The notes: generated from the letters alone by a model not told the origin. Counted from the stretch's first letter, positions 37,138 through 45,901 are shown. The stretch is 64,000 bases of DNA from an uncultured Brevibacillus sp. (GCF_947502445.1 NZ_CANMZW010000002.1:1-64000), one strand, 5' to 3'. Numbers and translations: made by a program.

Positions 37138-37410
37138 TTGAATTTTCAACAACTAAAAATGGGATGGTTCACTAACGTACGTGCTGATGTGCTCGCAGGG
37201 ATTACGGTGGCGCTTGCGCTGATTCCAGAAGCGATTGCATTCTCGATCATCGCTGGAGTAGACCCGATGGTCGGCTTGTACGCCTCTTTTTGCATGACAG
37301 TAACGATCGCCTTTGCAGGTGGACGACCTCACTTTGCAGCTGGAGGGGATTTTTTCATTTTGCGTTTACGTGTTTACTCGACGCGAAAGACCAGCTTTCC
37401 TACATTCTGA
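37138..37410 (+). pseudogene. 5' fragment of a SulP-family anion transporter gene
   Basis: The first about 64 codons are the unmistakable N-terminus of a SulP transporter: [37 protein letters not shown] (quoted as a landmark only in parts: [31 protein letters not shown]) and FAGGRP. Homologues are 480 residues or more with ten or more helices. Here similarity stops around position 37330 and the frame ends 27 codons later inside the 3' end of an oppositely oriented oxidoreductase gene. TTG start after GAGGTACAGAA. The rest of the gene is absent from the window, so this is a remnant left by a deletion or rearrangement. Confidence 0.8.
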
Positions 37411-38320
37411 TTTTCTTCCATACGGACATGAGCGAGAGCTATTTCTTCAAGTGGATAAATTCGGTCGATGATCGGCTTGATCTCACCAGAAGCAAACAGA
37501 GGTAAAATATGTTTCGCCAAATCCCCGCTTAATTGTGCTTTGTACTCATCGCTTCGTGGAGTAAGCAACGTGCCTGTCACTTGTAGTCTTTTCCCCATAA
37601 GCGTCATCAGGTCGATCGGTTCCGCTTCTCTGCCGCCCAGGATGCCAATCAAAACAATTCGTCCATCTATGCTGGCGCTCGCGATATTCTTTTTCCAGTA
37701 GGATGCCCCGATAAAATCGAGTATCAGATTGACGCCTTGGCCATTCGTAATCCTCGCTGCCTCTTCTTCAAATGCTGCCGATTTGTAATTGATCGCATAA
37801 TCTGCGCCTAGCTCCTTGCAAATAGCTGCTTTGTCGTCTGAGCCAACAGTCACGATAACGGTTGCCTTCGCTACCTTCTTTGCCAATTGGATTGCAGCGG
37901 TTCCTACTCCACTGGCCCCGGCATGAATTAGTACCGTTTCCTTTTCCTGTAGCTTACCAATCCAAAACAATGTTTGATAAGCGGTCAAAAAAACTTCCGG
38001 AATCGCTGCCGCTTCCACAAAGCTGAGTCTCTCTGGTATGGCCATGGCGCGATTGGCAGGCATGACCGCATATTCAGCATACCCTCCCGTGACAAGGCCC
38101 ATTACCTTGTCTTTGCACTTCCAGTCCGTGACACCTTTCCCCACCTGCTCGACGATCCCTGCGACTTCTACGCCTAATTGAGCCGTCGCTTTTTTGAATT
38201 CGGAGGCCGCTCCTTGTCTTGCGAGAATGTCCATTCGGTTAATCGCACCATTTTTAACCCATTTAACTGAAAAATCAATACGTCAAGGTTTTCCCTTATT
38301 TCTTTTTTGCAATAGTGCGA
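37374..38320 (-). pseudogene. Quinone oxidoreductase-like (MDR) gene with broken 5' end
   Basis: Zinc-free medium-chain dehydrogenase/reductase of the quinone oxidoreductase type. The intact frame from 38234 begins in mid-domain (MDILARQGA, where relatives have NRADLLxRQG). The cofactor motif HAGASGVGTAAIQLAK and the C-terminus are complete. Upstream of 38234 the frame has no start or ribosome site. Homology can be followed further back (VKWVKNGAINR), then across a T5 run on the minus strand (38270-38274) into another frame (ENLDVLI), which reaches a stop at 38321 without a start codon. So the N-terminal 20-30 residues are lost and a 1-nt indel is present. Confidence 0.75.
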
Positions 38321-38413
38321 TCATATTTCTTTATTGGTCACCTTTTAGAACCAGTGCTAGAATGATCCATATGAATATCCCTGCTTTTTAACTGCAAAGG
38401 TTGTGACAGAAAT

Positions 38414-39643
38414 ATGGATTTTTCTTGGAAACGTAATCTCATCGTGCTTTGGGTCGGAGTCTTTTTCTGTAGCACCGCCTACTCTATTTCCATACCATTC
38501 TTGCCGATTTTCTTGCACACAACACTCGGTGTCAATGAGCATTTGGAGGCATGGTCTGGCATCTCATTCGGCATTACCTTTTTGGCTAGTGCCCTGATTT
38601 CTCCTTATTGGGGTTCACTGGCGGATAAATACGGTCGGAAACCGATGCTGATTCGCTCTGGCTTTAGTTTGGCGCTGTTGTATTTTTTGACTTACTTTAT
38701 CACAAATCCTTATTTGTTCATTGTATTGCGCATTTTCCAGGGGCTGCTCGCAGGATATGTACCTGCTGCAATTGCACTCGTCGCGACCAATACACCTGAA
38801 AAGAATGTCGGCTATGCACTAGGGGTCATGGCGACTGCAGGGGCCACAGGTGGTATCGTCGGTCCGCTGGTCGGTGGTGTAGTCAGTCATATTTTCGGAA
38901 ATGCGGAAGCTTTTTTGTTCTCCGGCGTTGTTGTTCTGGTTGCCGCTATGATTGCTACCTTCCTCGTCAAAGAAACGAACATGAATCGCTCAGGTGTACG
39001 CTCCAATGTGCGTGAGGACTTACGTTCGGCGATAGCCAATCGGCCTCTTATGTCCATTCTCAGTCTCAGCCTGATCGTTACTGTTTCCGTGATGCTGCTC
39101 GAGCCGTTGCTCACTGTCTACGTCCTGCAGCTAGGCGCCTCTCAGAGCGACGCATCGCTTAGTGCCGGTATTATTTTCGCCGCAGTAGGAATTGCGACTG
39201 TCATCGCCGCCCCGCAATGGGGAAAGCTCGGTACCAGAATCGGGTACACAAAGATTCTTTTCGTAGGCTTGCTCGGCGGGGCACTCGGAAATCTGCTGCA
39301 ATTTTTCTTCACCAATTTGTACGGCTTCGGGATCTTGCGCTTTATGTACGGGCTATTTTTTGCAGCTGTGTACCCATCTATCAACGCTATGATCGTCAAA
39401 GTAACAGAGCCCGAGTTTCGTGGCAGAGCCTTTAGCCTCAATCAGTCAGCTACACAACTGGCCACCATGCTTGGACCAGTCCTCGGTGGAGTTTTGGGTG
39501 GGCTCATCCCGATTCGCGTCGTATTTATTATCAACGGGATTGCTCTATTGGCGACAGCGATCCTCATTCACTATAAAAAGCCAGGTCCTGCCAGCCAAAA
39601 TGTGAAGCAAGCGGTTAACGATCCACAGCTGGCTACCAAGTAA
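38414..39643 (+). CDS. MFS multidrug efflux transporter
   Basis: 409-residue major facilitator with 12 predicted helices. It has the loop 2-3 signature GSLADKYGRKPMLIRSG and the motif C-like segment GALGATGG/GGIVGPLVGGV of drug:H+ antiporters of the MdtG/YttB/Bmr group (seen as MATAGATGGIVGPLVGG). A Pro-Ala-rich RIFQGLLAGYVPAAIALV stretch supports this. Start ATG with AAAGG rather far (12 nt) upstream. It is intact although it sits between decayed genes. A long terminator hairpin closes it. The substrate cannot be predicted. Confidence 0.87.
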   Translation: MDFSWKRNLIVLWVGVFFCSTAYSISIPFLPIFLHTTLGVNEHLEAWSGISFGITFLASALISPYWGSLADKYGRKPMLIRSGFSLALLYFLTYFITNPYLFIVLRIFQGLLAGYVPAAIALVATNTPEKNVGYALGVMATAGATGGIVGPLVGGVVSHIFGNAEAFLFSGVVVLVAAMIATFLVKETNMNRSGVRSNVREDLRSAIANRPLMSILSLSLIVTVSVMLLEPLLTVYVLQLGASQSDASLSAGIIFAAVGIATVIAAPQWGKLGTRIGYTKILFVGLLGGALGNLLQFFFTNLYGFGILRFMYGLFFAAVYPSINAMIVKVTEPEFRGRAFSLNQSATQLATMLGPVLGGVLGGLIPIRVVFIINGIALLATAILIHYKKPGPASQNVKQAVNDPQLATK

Positions 39644-39656
39644 ACATTCTTTTGAG

Positions 39657-39720
39657 AAACTCTCCGTGAGTAACTATTGCGATCCGTGTCGTAGTGGTTG
39701 CCCCCCTCGGAGAGTTTTTT
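39657..39720 (+). terminator. Long two-part terminator hairpin after the MFS gene
   Basis: Outer arms AAACTCTCCG and CGGAGAGTTT end in a T run. The 40-nt interior forms a second 11-bp stem (AACTATTGCGA with TCGTAGTGGTT, using wobble pairs), so the transcript would end in an extended rod. Confidence 0.85.
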
Positions 39721-39864
39721 CTTATCCTCTTCATTTCCAGTCTTACATTCATCCTTCAGAATGTTTAGCAAATCACCGATAATGGGTAGTAAGTAATAGA
39801 TGACATACGTAAATTGGCACAAATCGCAGTAATCAATAAACCGTAACGATGTAGGAGGATTATC

Positions 39865-40456
39865 TTGGCCAAAAAGGACGACGCAAAAAGCGAGCTAGGG
39901 AAATTCCTAGCTGTAATTGAACCGTAATTGGAGTAGCTGGAGGCTCTCTCTTTTTGTTGAATCAGTTTGCATTTGACTCCAACAACGCTCTCCCTGTGAA
40001 AACGGCAGCTCCCACGGACACAACGAAGGAAATTAGTACAGAATCACCCCCTATTCTAGGAGAAGAATCCACGCCGGAAAACAGGGAAACGTAGATTTTT
40101 ATGAGTCCCCAAGTGCCGCTAAAGAAGAGCAGACGAATGCCAACGGTGGGTACGTGATATCACCTGGGGAAGAAATCCTTATTGAAAACGTTCAGGTGAC
40201 CAATAATAGCAAAGTTCACACCGCGAAATACACAATCGATGTCAATTATCACTTTACATACAACAGTCCAAATATGGTAAAGGTCATCACCGATCCTGAA
40301 AAAAATCTGGAACTCATGCCTGGTGAAACCGCGACGGTTCAAATCAAGGTCAAATCCAGCAAAAGTGCGCCGAAAGCAAGCTATCGTTTTATCGTATCCT
40401 TGAAGCAAAGCTGGTCAGGCCAACCACTGAAGGACTTTACGGTCGAAGTAAAATAA
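39865..40456 (+). pseudogene. Membrane-anchored Ig-like protein gene broken by two frameshifts
   Basis: Start TTG 39865 with GGAGG 6 nt upstream. The frame begins MAKKDDAKSELGKFLAVI, then stops. Removing the second copy of an 11-bp direct repeat (39913-39923) restores a membrane helix FLAVIGVAGGSLFLLNQF and an open spacer rich in Thr, Ser and Pro up to about 40089. There the frame shifts again; one extra A in the AAA run at 40087-40089 would rejoin it to the C-terminal domain (40093-40456). That domain, IENVQVTNNSKVHTAKYTID...LMPGETATVQIKV, looks like an immunoglobulin-like beta sandwich. The intact ancestor would be about 190 residues, N-terminally anchored with an external domain. No family name known to me. 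Confidence 0.7.
39913..39930 (+). repeat. 11-bp direct duplication that disrupts the anchored-protein gene
   Basis: GTAATTG occurs at 39913-39919 and again at 39924-39930, 11 nt apart. Deleting 39913-39923 restores the reading frame across a membrane helix, so an 11-bp insertion by slippage is the simplest explanation. Confidence 0.7.
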
Positions 40457-40461
40457 AAGAA

Positions 40462-40505
40462 AAGAAATCCCCTCTCGTTGCATCGATGACGAGTGGGGAT
40501 TTCTT
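40462..40505. terminator. Bidirectional terminator after the broken anchored-protein gene
   Basis: AAGAAATCCCC / GGGGATTTCTT outer stem with an inner CTCGT/ACGAG stem, only 6 nt past the stop codon. T-rich on both strands. Confidence 0.8.
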
Positions 40506-40633
40506 ATGAATGTCAGGCAATGAGACTACATCAAATGCAGCAGAATTTTTCCTGTAGATACACTTTTTGCATGGTCCAACACCCTCTCTTTGTATGCACC
40601 GTGAAGTTTATTCTTTCTGATTTTGTTAAGAAA

Positions 40634-40659
40634 CCGGGAGATCCAAACGTTTCCCCCGG
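40634..40659 (-). terminator. Weak candidate terminator after the GNAT gene
   Basis: CCGGG/CCCGG arms with an inner AAACGTTT palindrome; on the minus strand followed by TTTCTT only. It lies about 40 nt past the GNAT stop. Confidence 0.3.
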
Positions 40660-40697
40660 CTCATCCTGGCAAGCCATCCTTATCTTACTTGTTCATC

Positions 40698-41243
40698 TTA
40701 CAACAGATATTCCATCTGGATATCCAACGGTTCTCTTGCAAGTATCTCTTCATTTATCTCTGCCGCATACGTGCATCCCACCCGGCGATAAAAATGCTGT
40801 GTTTCCTCTGAAGGATGAGCTGCAATGTATAGCTTCTTGGCACCTAGCTGCCTCGCTTGGTCGCAGATCTGTTGAAACAGGCTTCTCCCTAGTCCCGCTT
40901 TTCTCCATTCATTTGATACATGAATGTACGGCAGCTCAATATATTGCCCTACAGAGCCAAAGCGTGCACCCTCTACGTTGGCAAAACCGATCAGGGCATT
41001 TTCCACAAATGCTCCCACTACAGCCCCGCCGGAAGCGACACAGACTTGCAAGGACGAAATGACTTGCTGCTTTTTCTGATCATCCCACTCGTCGATGAAC
41101 TGATCCTCTTTTAGCAGATACTCTCCGTCTTTCTCATACCAGACGCGGGTCGTTTCTTGGTAACGGTGAAAAGAATCCAGCAGATCCGGAGTAAAGTCAG
41201 ACTGCTGCAGGGTACGGTAGTAAATCTTTGTGCGATCAGTCAA
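40698..41243 (-). CDS. GNAT family N-acetyltransferase
   Basis: 181-residue acetyl-CoA-dependent acetyltransferase. The GNAT core is visible: beta strand YIELPYIHVSNEWRKAGLG with the Q/RxxGxG/A acetyl-CoA pyrophosphate loop (RKAGLG), then SLFQQICDQARQLGAKKLYIAA and the C-terminal FYRRVGCTYAAEI strand. Start TTG lies 7 nt after GAGGTG. The LysE-type exporter gene lies 6 nt upstream on the same strand, so the pair may be co-transcribed, which would fit export of a modified amine or amino acid, but this is inference. The substrate is unknown. Confidence 0.82.
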   Translation of the reverse strand: MTDRTKIYYRTLQQSDFTPDLLDSFHRYQETTRVWYEKDGEYLLKEDQFIDEWDDQKKQQVISSLQVCVASGGAVVGAFVENALIGFANVEGARFGSVGQYIELPYIHVSNEWRKAGLGRSLFQQICDQARQLGAKKLYIAAHPSEETQHFYRRVGCTYAAEINEEILAREPLDIQMEYLL

Positions 41244-41249
41244 TCATCA

Positions 41250-41876
41250 TCACCTCTGTTGAAGGGCTACTTTTAATCCCAAAATGATATAAACGGAGCC
41301 GACTATTTTGCCACTCCAGCGTCCCAGCCACGAGATTCGCTTAACCAAATGTCCCAACGGACGAATACTCAGGGCGATCAAGGTCGTATAACCGAAGCCC
41401 AGAATGACGAAAATTAACCCCAGCACGAGAAATTGCATCACGGACGCTCCTAGCTCCGGGTGCACAAACTGTGGCAAAAACGCCAGGAAAAATAAAGCGG
41501 TCTTTGGATTGAGTACTTCGGCGACAATGGCTTGACCGTACGATTTTAAAGGTGACAATGGAGCCATCTTTGGCAACTGTGGATCAGTAGGTTTTTCCAG
41601 CAAAGCGCGAACTCCTAGATAAACCAGGTAAGCAGCGCCCGCATATTTCACGACATTAAACGCTAAAGCAGAGGTCATCAAAATCGCAGAAAGACCAACT
41701 GCAGCAAAAATCGTATGGATGAAGTCACCTGTCGCAATACCAAAGCCTGCCATGATCCCTGCTTTTCGACCACCCTGTACGGTTCTCGTGGCTGTTAGCA
41801 AAACGGCTGGTCCCGGAATCAGGAACAATCCTATTACAACCGCCAGAAAAGCACCCAATGTAGAAAAATCAATCAT
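41250..41876 (-). CDS. LysE/RhtB family amino-acid exporter
   Basis: 208-residue membrane protein with six predicted helices. Signatures: N-terminal GLFLIPGPAVLLTATRTVQGG (family motif G-P-A-V/N-x-L-L), AGFGIATGDFIHTIFAAVGL and NPKTALFFLAFLPQFV. Family members export amino acids such as lysine, threonine, homoserine lactone or leucine. I take ATG 41876; a longer frame to 41903 lacks a ribosome site of its own. The GNAT gene follows immediately. No LysG/Lrp-type regulator is adjacent. Confidence 0.88.
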   Translation of the reverse strand: MIDFSTLGAFLAVVIGLFLIPGPAVLLTATRTVQGGRKAGIMAGFGIATGDFIHTIFAAVGLSAILMTSALAFNVVKYAGAAYLVYLGVRALLEKPTDPQLPKMAPLSPLKSYGQAIVAEVLNPKTALFFLAFLPQFVHPELGASVMQFLVLGLIFVILGFGYTTLIALSIRPLGHLVKRISWLGRWSGKIVGSVYIILGLKVALQQR

Positions 41877-41956
41877 GATGTCTTCTTCCCCTCTTTTCAA
41901 CATCGACAGCAGACTTTTTCATTATAGTCCTTACAGAACATTGCAACAAGTTCTCC

Positions 41957-44134
41957 CTACTCTACTGTCTCCCTGTTTACCGCAGCTTTTTCTTTGCTGA
42001 ATTCACGTTTTTTCAAGGTGACCCAGAGTTGAGCGGCGATGAAAATGGACGAATAGGTCCCACTCACCAAGCCAAATATCAATGCCAGGGAGAAATAGTA
42101 CACGCCTTCACTCCCGTACATTGCGATTGCCAAAACCGTAATGAATACAGTCAGTACAGTAAAAACAGAACGGCGCATGGTCTGCCACAGACTGACATTC
42201 ACCAGCTCCTGCAGCTCATCGAAGGTCTGCACGTTTCGATTACGTAGATTTTCACGAATCCGGTCAAAAATCACAATCGTATCGTTGATCGAAAAGCCCA
42301 CAATCGTGAGAATCGCGGCAATGAACGTCAAGTCAATCTCCAATTGAAATACAGAGAAAAGCGCAAGCGGGACGAAAACATCGTGTAACAGGGCGACGAT
42401 GCAAGCAATCCCAAACAAAAACTGGAAGCGAATCGCGATATAAATGGTGATACCGATTGCTGCCAGCATTACCGCCAGCGCCGCTTTCTGCACCATCTCA
42501 TCCGCAATAATCGGATCAACGGTAGACTCTTGTATATTTACCTGGCTGCCGTAATGCTGCCGGAGGCTTTTATGAATATTTTCCAGCTCTGTCTTGTTTA
42601 TTGGCTTCTCAAAGGTTGTCGTAGCCCATTCGTTATGTGTACCAAATTTGGTTACAGACTTGAACTTGCTATCAGGAACCTCCTCCTGGAGGATGGGACT
42701 GATTTCCGAAGTCTGGAATTCTTTTCCGATAAACATATCCAGCCTAGTTCCAGCTTTGAAATCAACACCTACATGTAAGCCAAAAATGAACATCGAGCAT
42801 AGTCCCAGAACCAGAATGCTTGTGGAGAACAGATAAAAGCTGCGGCGCCGTTTGACAATATCAAATCGAATGACCTCGGCATTCTCCTGCTCTCGAATGT
42901 CTCTCTCCGCAACGCCAAACCAGGTCGGTCTCTTAAACAGATTCGCCTTAAGTAGCCACGCAAGCAGCCAACGCGATCCGAAGACATTTGTAAACAAGCT
43001 TACAATTAATGTCATGATCAGGATGACCGAAAAGCCCTGAATAGAGCTGGAACCAAAAGCCATCAACACGAGAGCTGCAATAATCGTTGTCACATGAGAG
43101 TCAAGAATCGTAATAAATGATCGTCTCTGTCCTGTGCGAAAAGCTGACAGTGCTGTTTTTTGGTTACGAAGCTCCTCTTGGATGCGCTCATACGTGATGA
43201 TATTTGCATCAACCGCCATTCCCACTGACAGAATAAAGCCTGCGATCCCAGTCAGGGTCAAAGTGGCTTGCATCCATGACAACATCACCAAGCAAATATA
43301 CGTGAAAAAAATAAGGGTGAGATTGGCAATCATACCAGGCATCCGATAAATCCACAGCATGAACAATAGTACAACGCCAAACCCTACATAGCCGGCAAAT
43401 ATCGTCTTTTCCAGCGCCATGGCTCCTAAGCTGGCTCCGACTGAGTTCGTTTGGAGCTCAACCAGCCTCGAAGGCAATGCTCCTGAGTTCAATATATCCG
43501 CGAGCTGATCTGCCTCCTCTAACGAATGCTGTCCCCTGATTTGGGCATTTCCTGAGGGAATCACGTCTCGTATGACAGGATTGGTCAGCATCTCGTCATC
43601 AAGGTAAATGGCTATGTTTTTGTTGAGGTTCTTTTTTGTAACGTCTGCAAATTTCTGAGGATCCGCAAATTTTAATACGATCAGCGGTCTTTTTAAATCG
43701 TCAAAATCAACCGTTGCACCATTTGGCGCCAAATCACGTCCTTCCATTACCGTCCTTCCCTGCTCGTCTCGAAAGGTAAGTACGGCAGGCTTTCCGATCA
43801 GGCTCCGCAGTGTTTCCTCATTCGATACACCAGCCAGCTTGACTCGGATTCGATCTGGATTTTCGATGGTGACTTCTGGCTCTTTGACGCCTCCGATATT
43901 GACACGCTTTTCAATCATGGATGCCGTTACCTTGAGTAACTCCCTCGTAACCGCTTCTCCTTCTTGTATAGGCTCGACCTTGTACAGGATTTCAAAGCCA
44001 CCCTGTAAATCCAAGCCCAAGCTGATATTTTGCGTTATTTTCGGAGTAGTGGTCATCATTACCCAGCAAGCTGCCACGACGAAAACGATAAAACTGACGA
44101 TTCTGGACCATTTCTTCACTTTCTTACTCCCCAT
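41957..44134 (-). CDS. secDF: Protein translocase subunit SecDF (fused)
   Basis: Fused SecD-SecF, 725 residues, which uses the proton gradient to assist Sec-dependent secretion on the outer face of the membrane. SecD signatures: NISLGLDLQGGFEILYKV, TGIAGFILSVGMAVDANIITYERIQEE; SecF signatures: HVGVDFKAGTRLDMF and ILTIVGFSINDTIVIFDRIRENLR. Twelve membrane helices with two large external domains. The fused form is typical of Bacillales. ATG has AAGGATGAA directly upstream. A small membrane-protein gene lies 14 nt upstream on the same strand, so they are probably one transcript. The start of LysE-type gene downstream is 80 nt away. Confidence 0.96.
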   Translation of the reverse strand: MGSKKVKKWSRIVSFIVFVVAACWVMMTTTPKITQNISLGLDLQGGFEILYKVEPIQEGEAVTRELLKVTASMIEKRVNIGGVKEPEVTIENPDRIRVKLAGVSNEETLRSLIGKPAVLTFRDEQGRTVMEGRDLAPNGATVDFDDLKRPLIVLKFADPQKFADVTKKNLNKNIAIYLDDEMLTNPVIRDVIPSGNAQIRGQHSLEEADQLADILNSGALPSRLVELQTNSVGASLGAMALEKTIFAGYVGFGVVLLFMLWIYRMPGMIANLTLIFFTYICLVMLSWMQATLTLTGIAGFILSVGMAVDANIITYERIQEELRNQKTALSAFRTGQRRSFITILDSHVTTIIAALVLMAFGSSSIQGFSVILIMTLIVSLFTNVFGSRWLLAWLLKANLFKRPTWFGVAERDIREQENAEVIRFDIVKRRRSFYLFSTSILVLGLCSMFIFGLHVGVDFKAGTRLDMFIGKEFQTSEISPILQEEVPDSKFKSVTKFGTHNEWATTTFEKPINKTELENIHKSLRQHYGSQVNIQESTVDPIIADEMVQKAALAVMLAAIGITIYIAIRFQFLFGIACIVALLHDVFVPLALFSVFQLEIDLTFIAAILTIVGFSINDTIVIFDRIRENLRNRNVQTFDELQELVNVSLWQTMRRSVFTVLTVFITVLAIAMYGSEGVYYFSLALIFGLVSGTYSSIFIAAQLWVTLKKREFSKEKAAVNRETVE

Positions 44135-44148
44135 TTCATCCTTATTTT

Positions 44149-44493
44149 CTAGATGAAAGGAGGCAGAGCTATGTAGCGTGATTCAAATTTGATCGGAAAT
44201 AATAGAAAGGTTCGTTTTAAAATCGGGATGGCTGATCGTAGAAAGCGTTTGATGCTAGAGCGATAGCAAACATGAAAAAACGTAAGAACCATACAAAGCA
44301 AATAAAGAATGGTAAAAAAAGAAGTGGTCTGATTATTTTCCTTGAGGAATGTAGCGTGCTCCTCAAAAGGCAGATGCTCTATGAATAAAGATTGTCCTGT
44401 GCTTGTATCTGTCTCGGTTGGAAGCTGAATCGAATTCAAGCAAAACAAGCCAATCATCATGATCAAAAGAAAAATCTTTACGAATTTGGCCAT
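44149..44493 (-). CDS. Small two-helix membrane protein upstream of secDF
   Basis: 114-residue protein with an N-terminal hydrophobic helix (FLLIMMIGLFCLN), an external acidic/polar stretch of about 40 residues and a second helix (FFTILYLLCMVLTFFHVCY), ending in a basic tail. Its ribosome site is the strongest kind (AAGGAGGTGA, 9 nt before ATG). It lies 14 nt upstream of secDF on the same strand, which suggests co-expression and perhaps a link to secretion. I do not recognise a family. The first helix could also be an uncleaved signal anchor. Confidence 0.65.
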   Translation of the reverse strand: MAKFVKIFLLIMMIGLFCLNSIQLPTETDTSTGQSLFIEHLPFEEHATFLKENNQTTSFFTILYLLCMVLTFFHVCYRSSIKRFLRSAIPILKRTFLLFPIKFESRYIALPPFI

Positions 44494-44593
44494 TGTATAC
44501 CCTCACCTCCTTCTCGAAGCCTCGACTATTCGATTTTTTTAATCGTTCCCCTTTTTACGTAAGCGGATGGAAAAAGTTTCACTTTTTGGTGGA

Positions 44594-44625
44594 ACAAAAA
44601 AACACCACCTTTTGAAGGCAGTGTT
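44594..44625 (-). terminator. Terminator after the VOC protein gene
   Basis: On the minus strand AACACTGCC pairs with GGTGGTGTT (one wobble) across a 7-nt loop, followed by a run of seven T. It lies 24 nt past the VOC stop. Confidence 0.8.
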
Positions 44626-44648
44626 AGCTAAACTAATCTAATTCAAGG

Positions 44649-45065
44649 CTAGCCTTGCTCTACGACGCCCTCCTCCATATAAATCAATTCCCAGAGGTGG
44701 CCGTCTAAATCCTGAAAACTCCTGCCGTACATGAAGCCATGGTCAGTTGGTTCATTAGGCGTTGTTCCTCCAGCTGCTAGCGCTTTATTGACGATTTCGT
44801 CAACTTGCTCCCGGCTATCCGCAGAAAGGGCTACGATGACCTCTGTGCTTTTCGTAGCGTCGGCTATTTCCTTTTTGGTGAACGTTTTAAAGAAGCCCTC
44901 AACCAATAGCATGACAAAGATGTGATCGTTTATCACCATACATGTTGCATTGTCATCCGTAAACTGCGGATTAAATTCGAAGCCGATCTTGGCAAAAAAT
45001 TCGATGGATGCTTGTAAATCCTTCACTGGTAAATTCACAAAAATTTTATCTGCCGTAACACCCAC
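44649..45065 (-). CDS. VOC superfamily (glyoxalase-like) protein
   Basis: 138-residue vicinal-oxygen-chelate fold protein: paired beta-alpha-beta units beginning IFVNLPVKDLQASIEFFAKIGFEF and ending FQDLDGHLWELIYM. The C-terminal Glu of the metal site (HLWEL) is present. The N-terminal metal-ligand His of true glyoxalases is not obvious, so enzyme activity is uncertain. It resembles YaeR/PhnB-like stand-alone VOC proteins of Bacillales. GTG start 7 nt after GAGGTG. Single gene with its own terminator. Confidence 0.8.
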   Translation of the reverse strand: MGVTADKIFVNLPVKDLQASIEFFAKIGFEFNPQFTDDNATCMVINDHIFVMLLVEGFFKTFTKKEIADATKSTEVIVALSADSREQVDEIVNKALAAGGTTPNEPTDHGFMYGRSFQDLDGHLWELIYMEEGVVEQG

Positions 45066-45175
45066 ACTCGATCACCTCTACTATTGGATTGGAAGTCTAG
45101 CAATCCGATTGTACCATTTAAGAGGGATAGATTAGCAAGAATATTTCGAATGAATTAACAGAGCATTTTTCGACA

Positions 45176-45769
45176 TTACGTCTCTTTTTCATTCTCTTTA
45201 CCACTTCCGCCATTTTTCCAAAACAGAACCAGCACAAGTGCCCCTGCTATGAGGGCAAAAAGCAGCCGGAGCTTATTTTCTTCGAAGTAGATTAAATCAT
45301 GACCGACAAGCGTCTCGAACACCATCGAAGGAATTTTCCCGAGCGTGGTTGCGAGCAGAAAATCTCTAAAGGACAGTGTCGTAAGCGCTGCCCCCAAATT
45401 AATCACACCAGATGGGATAAACGGATTCAAGCGGAGCAGTACTACTGCAAGGCACTTGCGAAATCGCGAAGAACCGTTTATTCGGTGGACCCATTGGAAC
45501 GACTCCATTTTTTTCAATCTCCTGCTGCTGCGAATCCCACGGCGATAGAGCAGAAAAGCTACAGCAGCCCCTGCTACCTCGCCAGTCAACGAAATCAAGA
45601 AGCCCCCGTAAAGTCCAAAGACAACAGCATTGGCCCCCGATAAAAAAATCGATGGAAGAACTCCCGCAACACTGATGAGGATGTTTAAAAGAATACTCCC
45701 TGCAATCCCCAAAATCCCCCAGGAACGAATCCACTCTGCTAATCCGTCCACATTCGTCAACCAATCCAT
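45176..45769 (-). CDS. VTT/TVP38-TMEM64 family membrane protein
   Basis: 197-residue membrane protein of the SNARE-associated (VTT/DedA-like) fold. Recognisable parts: LLNILISVAGVLPSIFLSGANAVVFG (N-terminal re-entrant region), GGFLISLTGEVAGAAVAFLLYRRG with the conserved Glu, and the signature LRLNPFIPSGVINLGAALTTLSFRDFLLATTLGKIPS containing F-x(n)-P-x(n)-N-x-x-A-G-type residues (landmarks only). Relatives act as lipid scramblases or flippases (e.g. undecaprenyl-phosphate or phosphatidylethanolamine). The ribosome site (GAGGGG) is far from the ATG, so the start is uncertain. Confidence 0.82.
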   Translation of the reverse strand: MDWLTNVDGLAEWIRSWGILGIAGSILLNILISVAGVLPSIFLSGANAVVFGLYGGFLISLTGEVAGAAVAFLLYRRGIRSSRRLKKMESFQWVHRINGSSRFRKCLAVVLLRLNPFIPSGVINLGAALTTLSFRDFLLATTLGKIPSMVFETLVGHDLIYFEENKLRLLFALIAGALVLVLFWKNGGSGKENEKET

Positions 45770-45843
45770 TCGTTCGTGGAACCCCTCTCTCCCGTTACAG
45801 AGAAATAATACTAGTCTGAGATTTTACTTTAAACAATTGAGCG

Positions 45844-45886
45844 TAAAAAAACAAACTGTTATAGCCCGAAAGCTACAACAGCTTGT
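45844..45886 (-). terminator. Terminator after the GyrI-like gene
   Basis: Minus-strand ACAAGCTGTTGTAGC and GCTATAACAGTTTGT (15 bp with wobble pairs) followed by TTTTTT, 16 nt past the stop codon. Confidence 0.9.
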
Positions 45887-45901
45887 CTCGATACCTGTAT
45901 C

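Noticed and set aside
39810-39830. TTGGCAC...GCAG upstream of the broken anchored-protein gene as a sigma-54 promoter
   Set aside because: The GG-to-GC distance is 10 instead of 12 nt.
40493-41062. 189-codon plus-strand ORF antisense to the GNAT gene
   Set aside because: No ribosome site; composition and position mark it as a shadow frame of the acetyltransferase.
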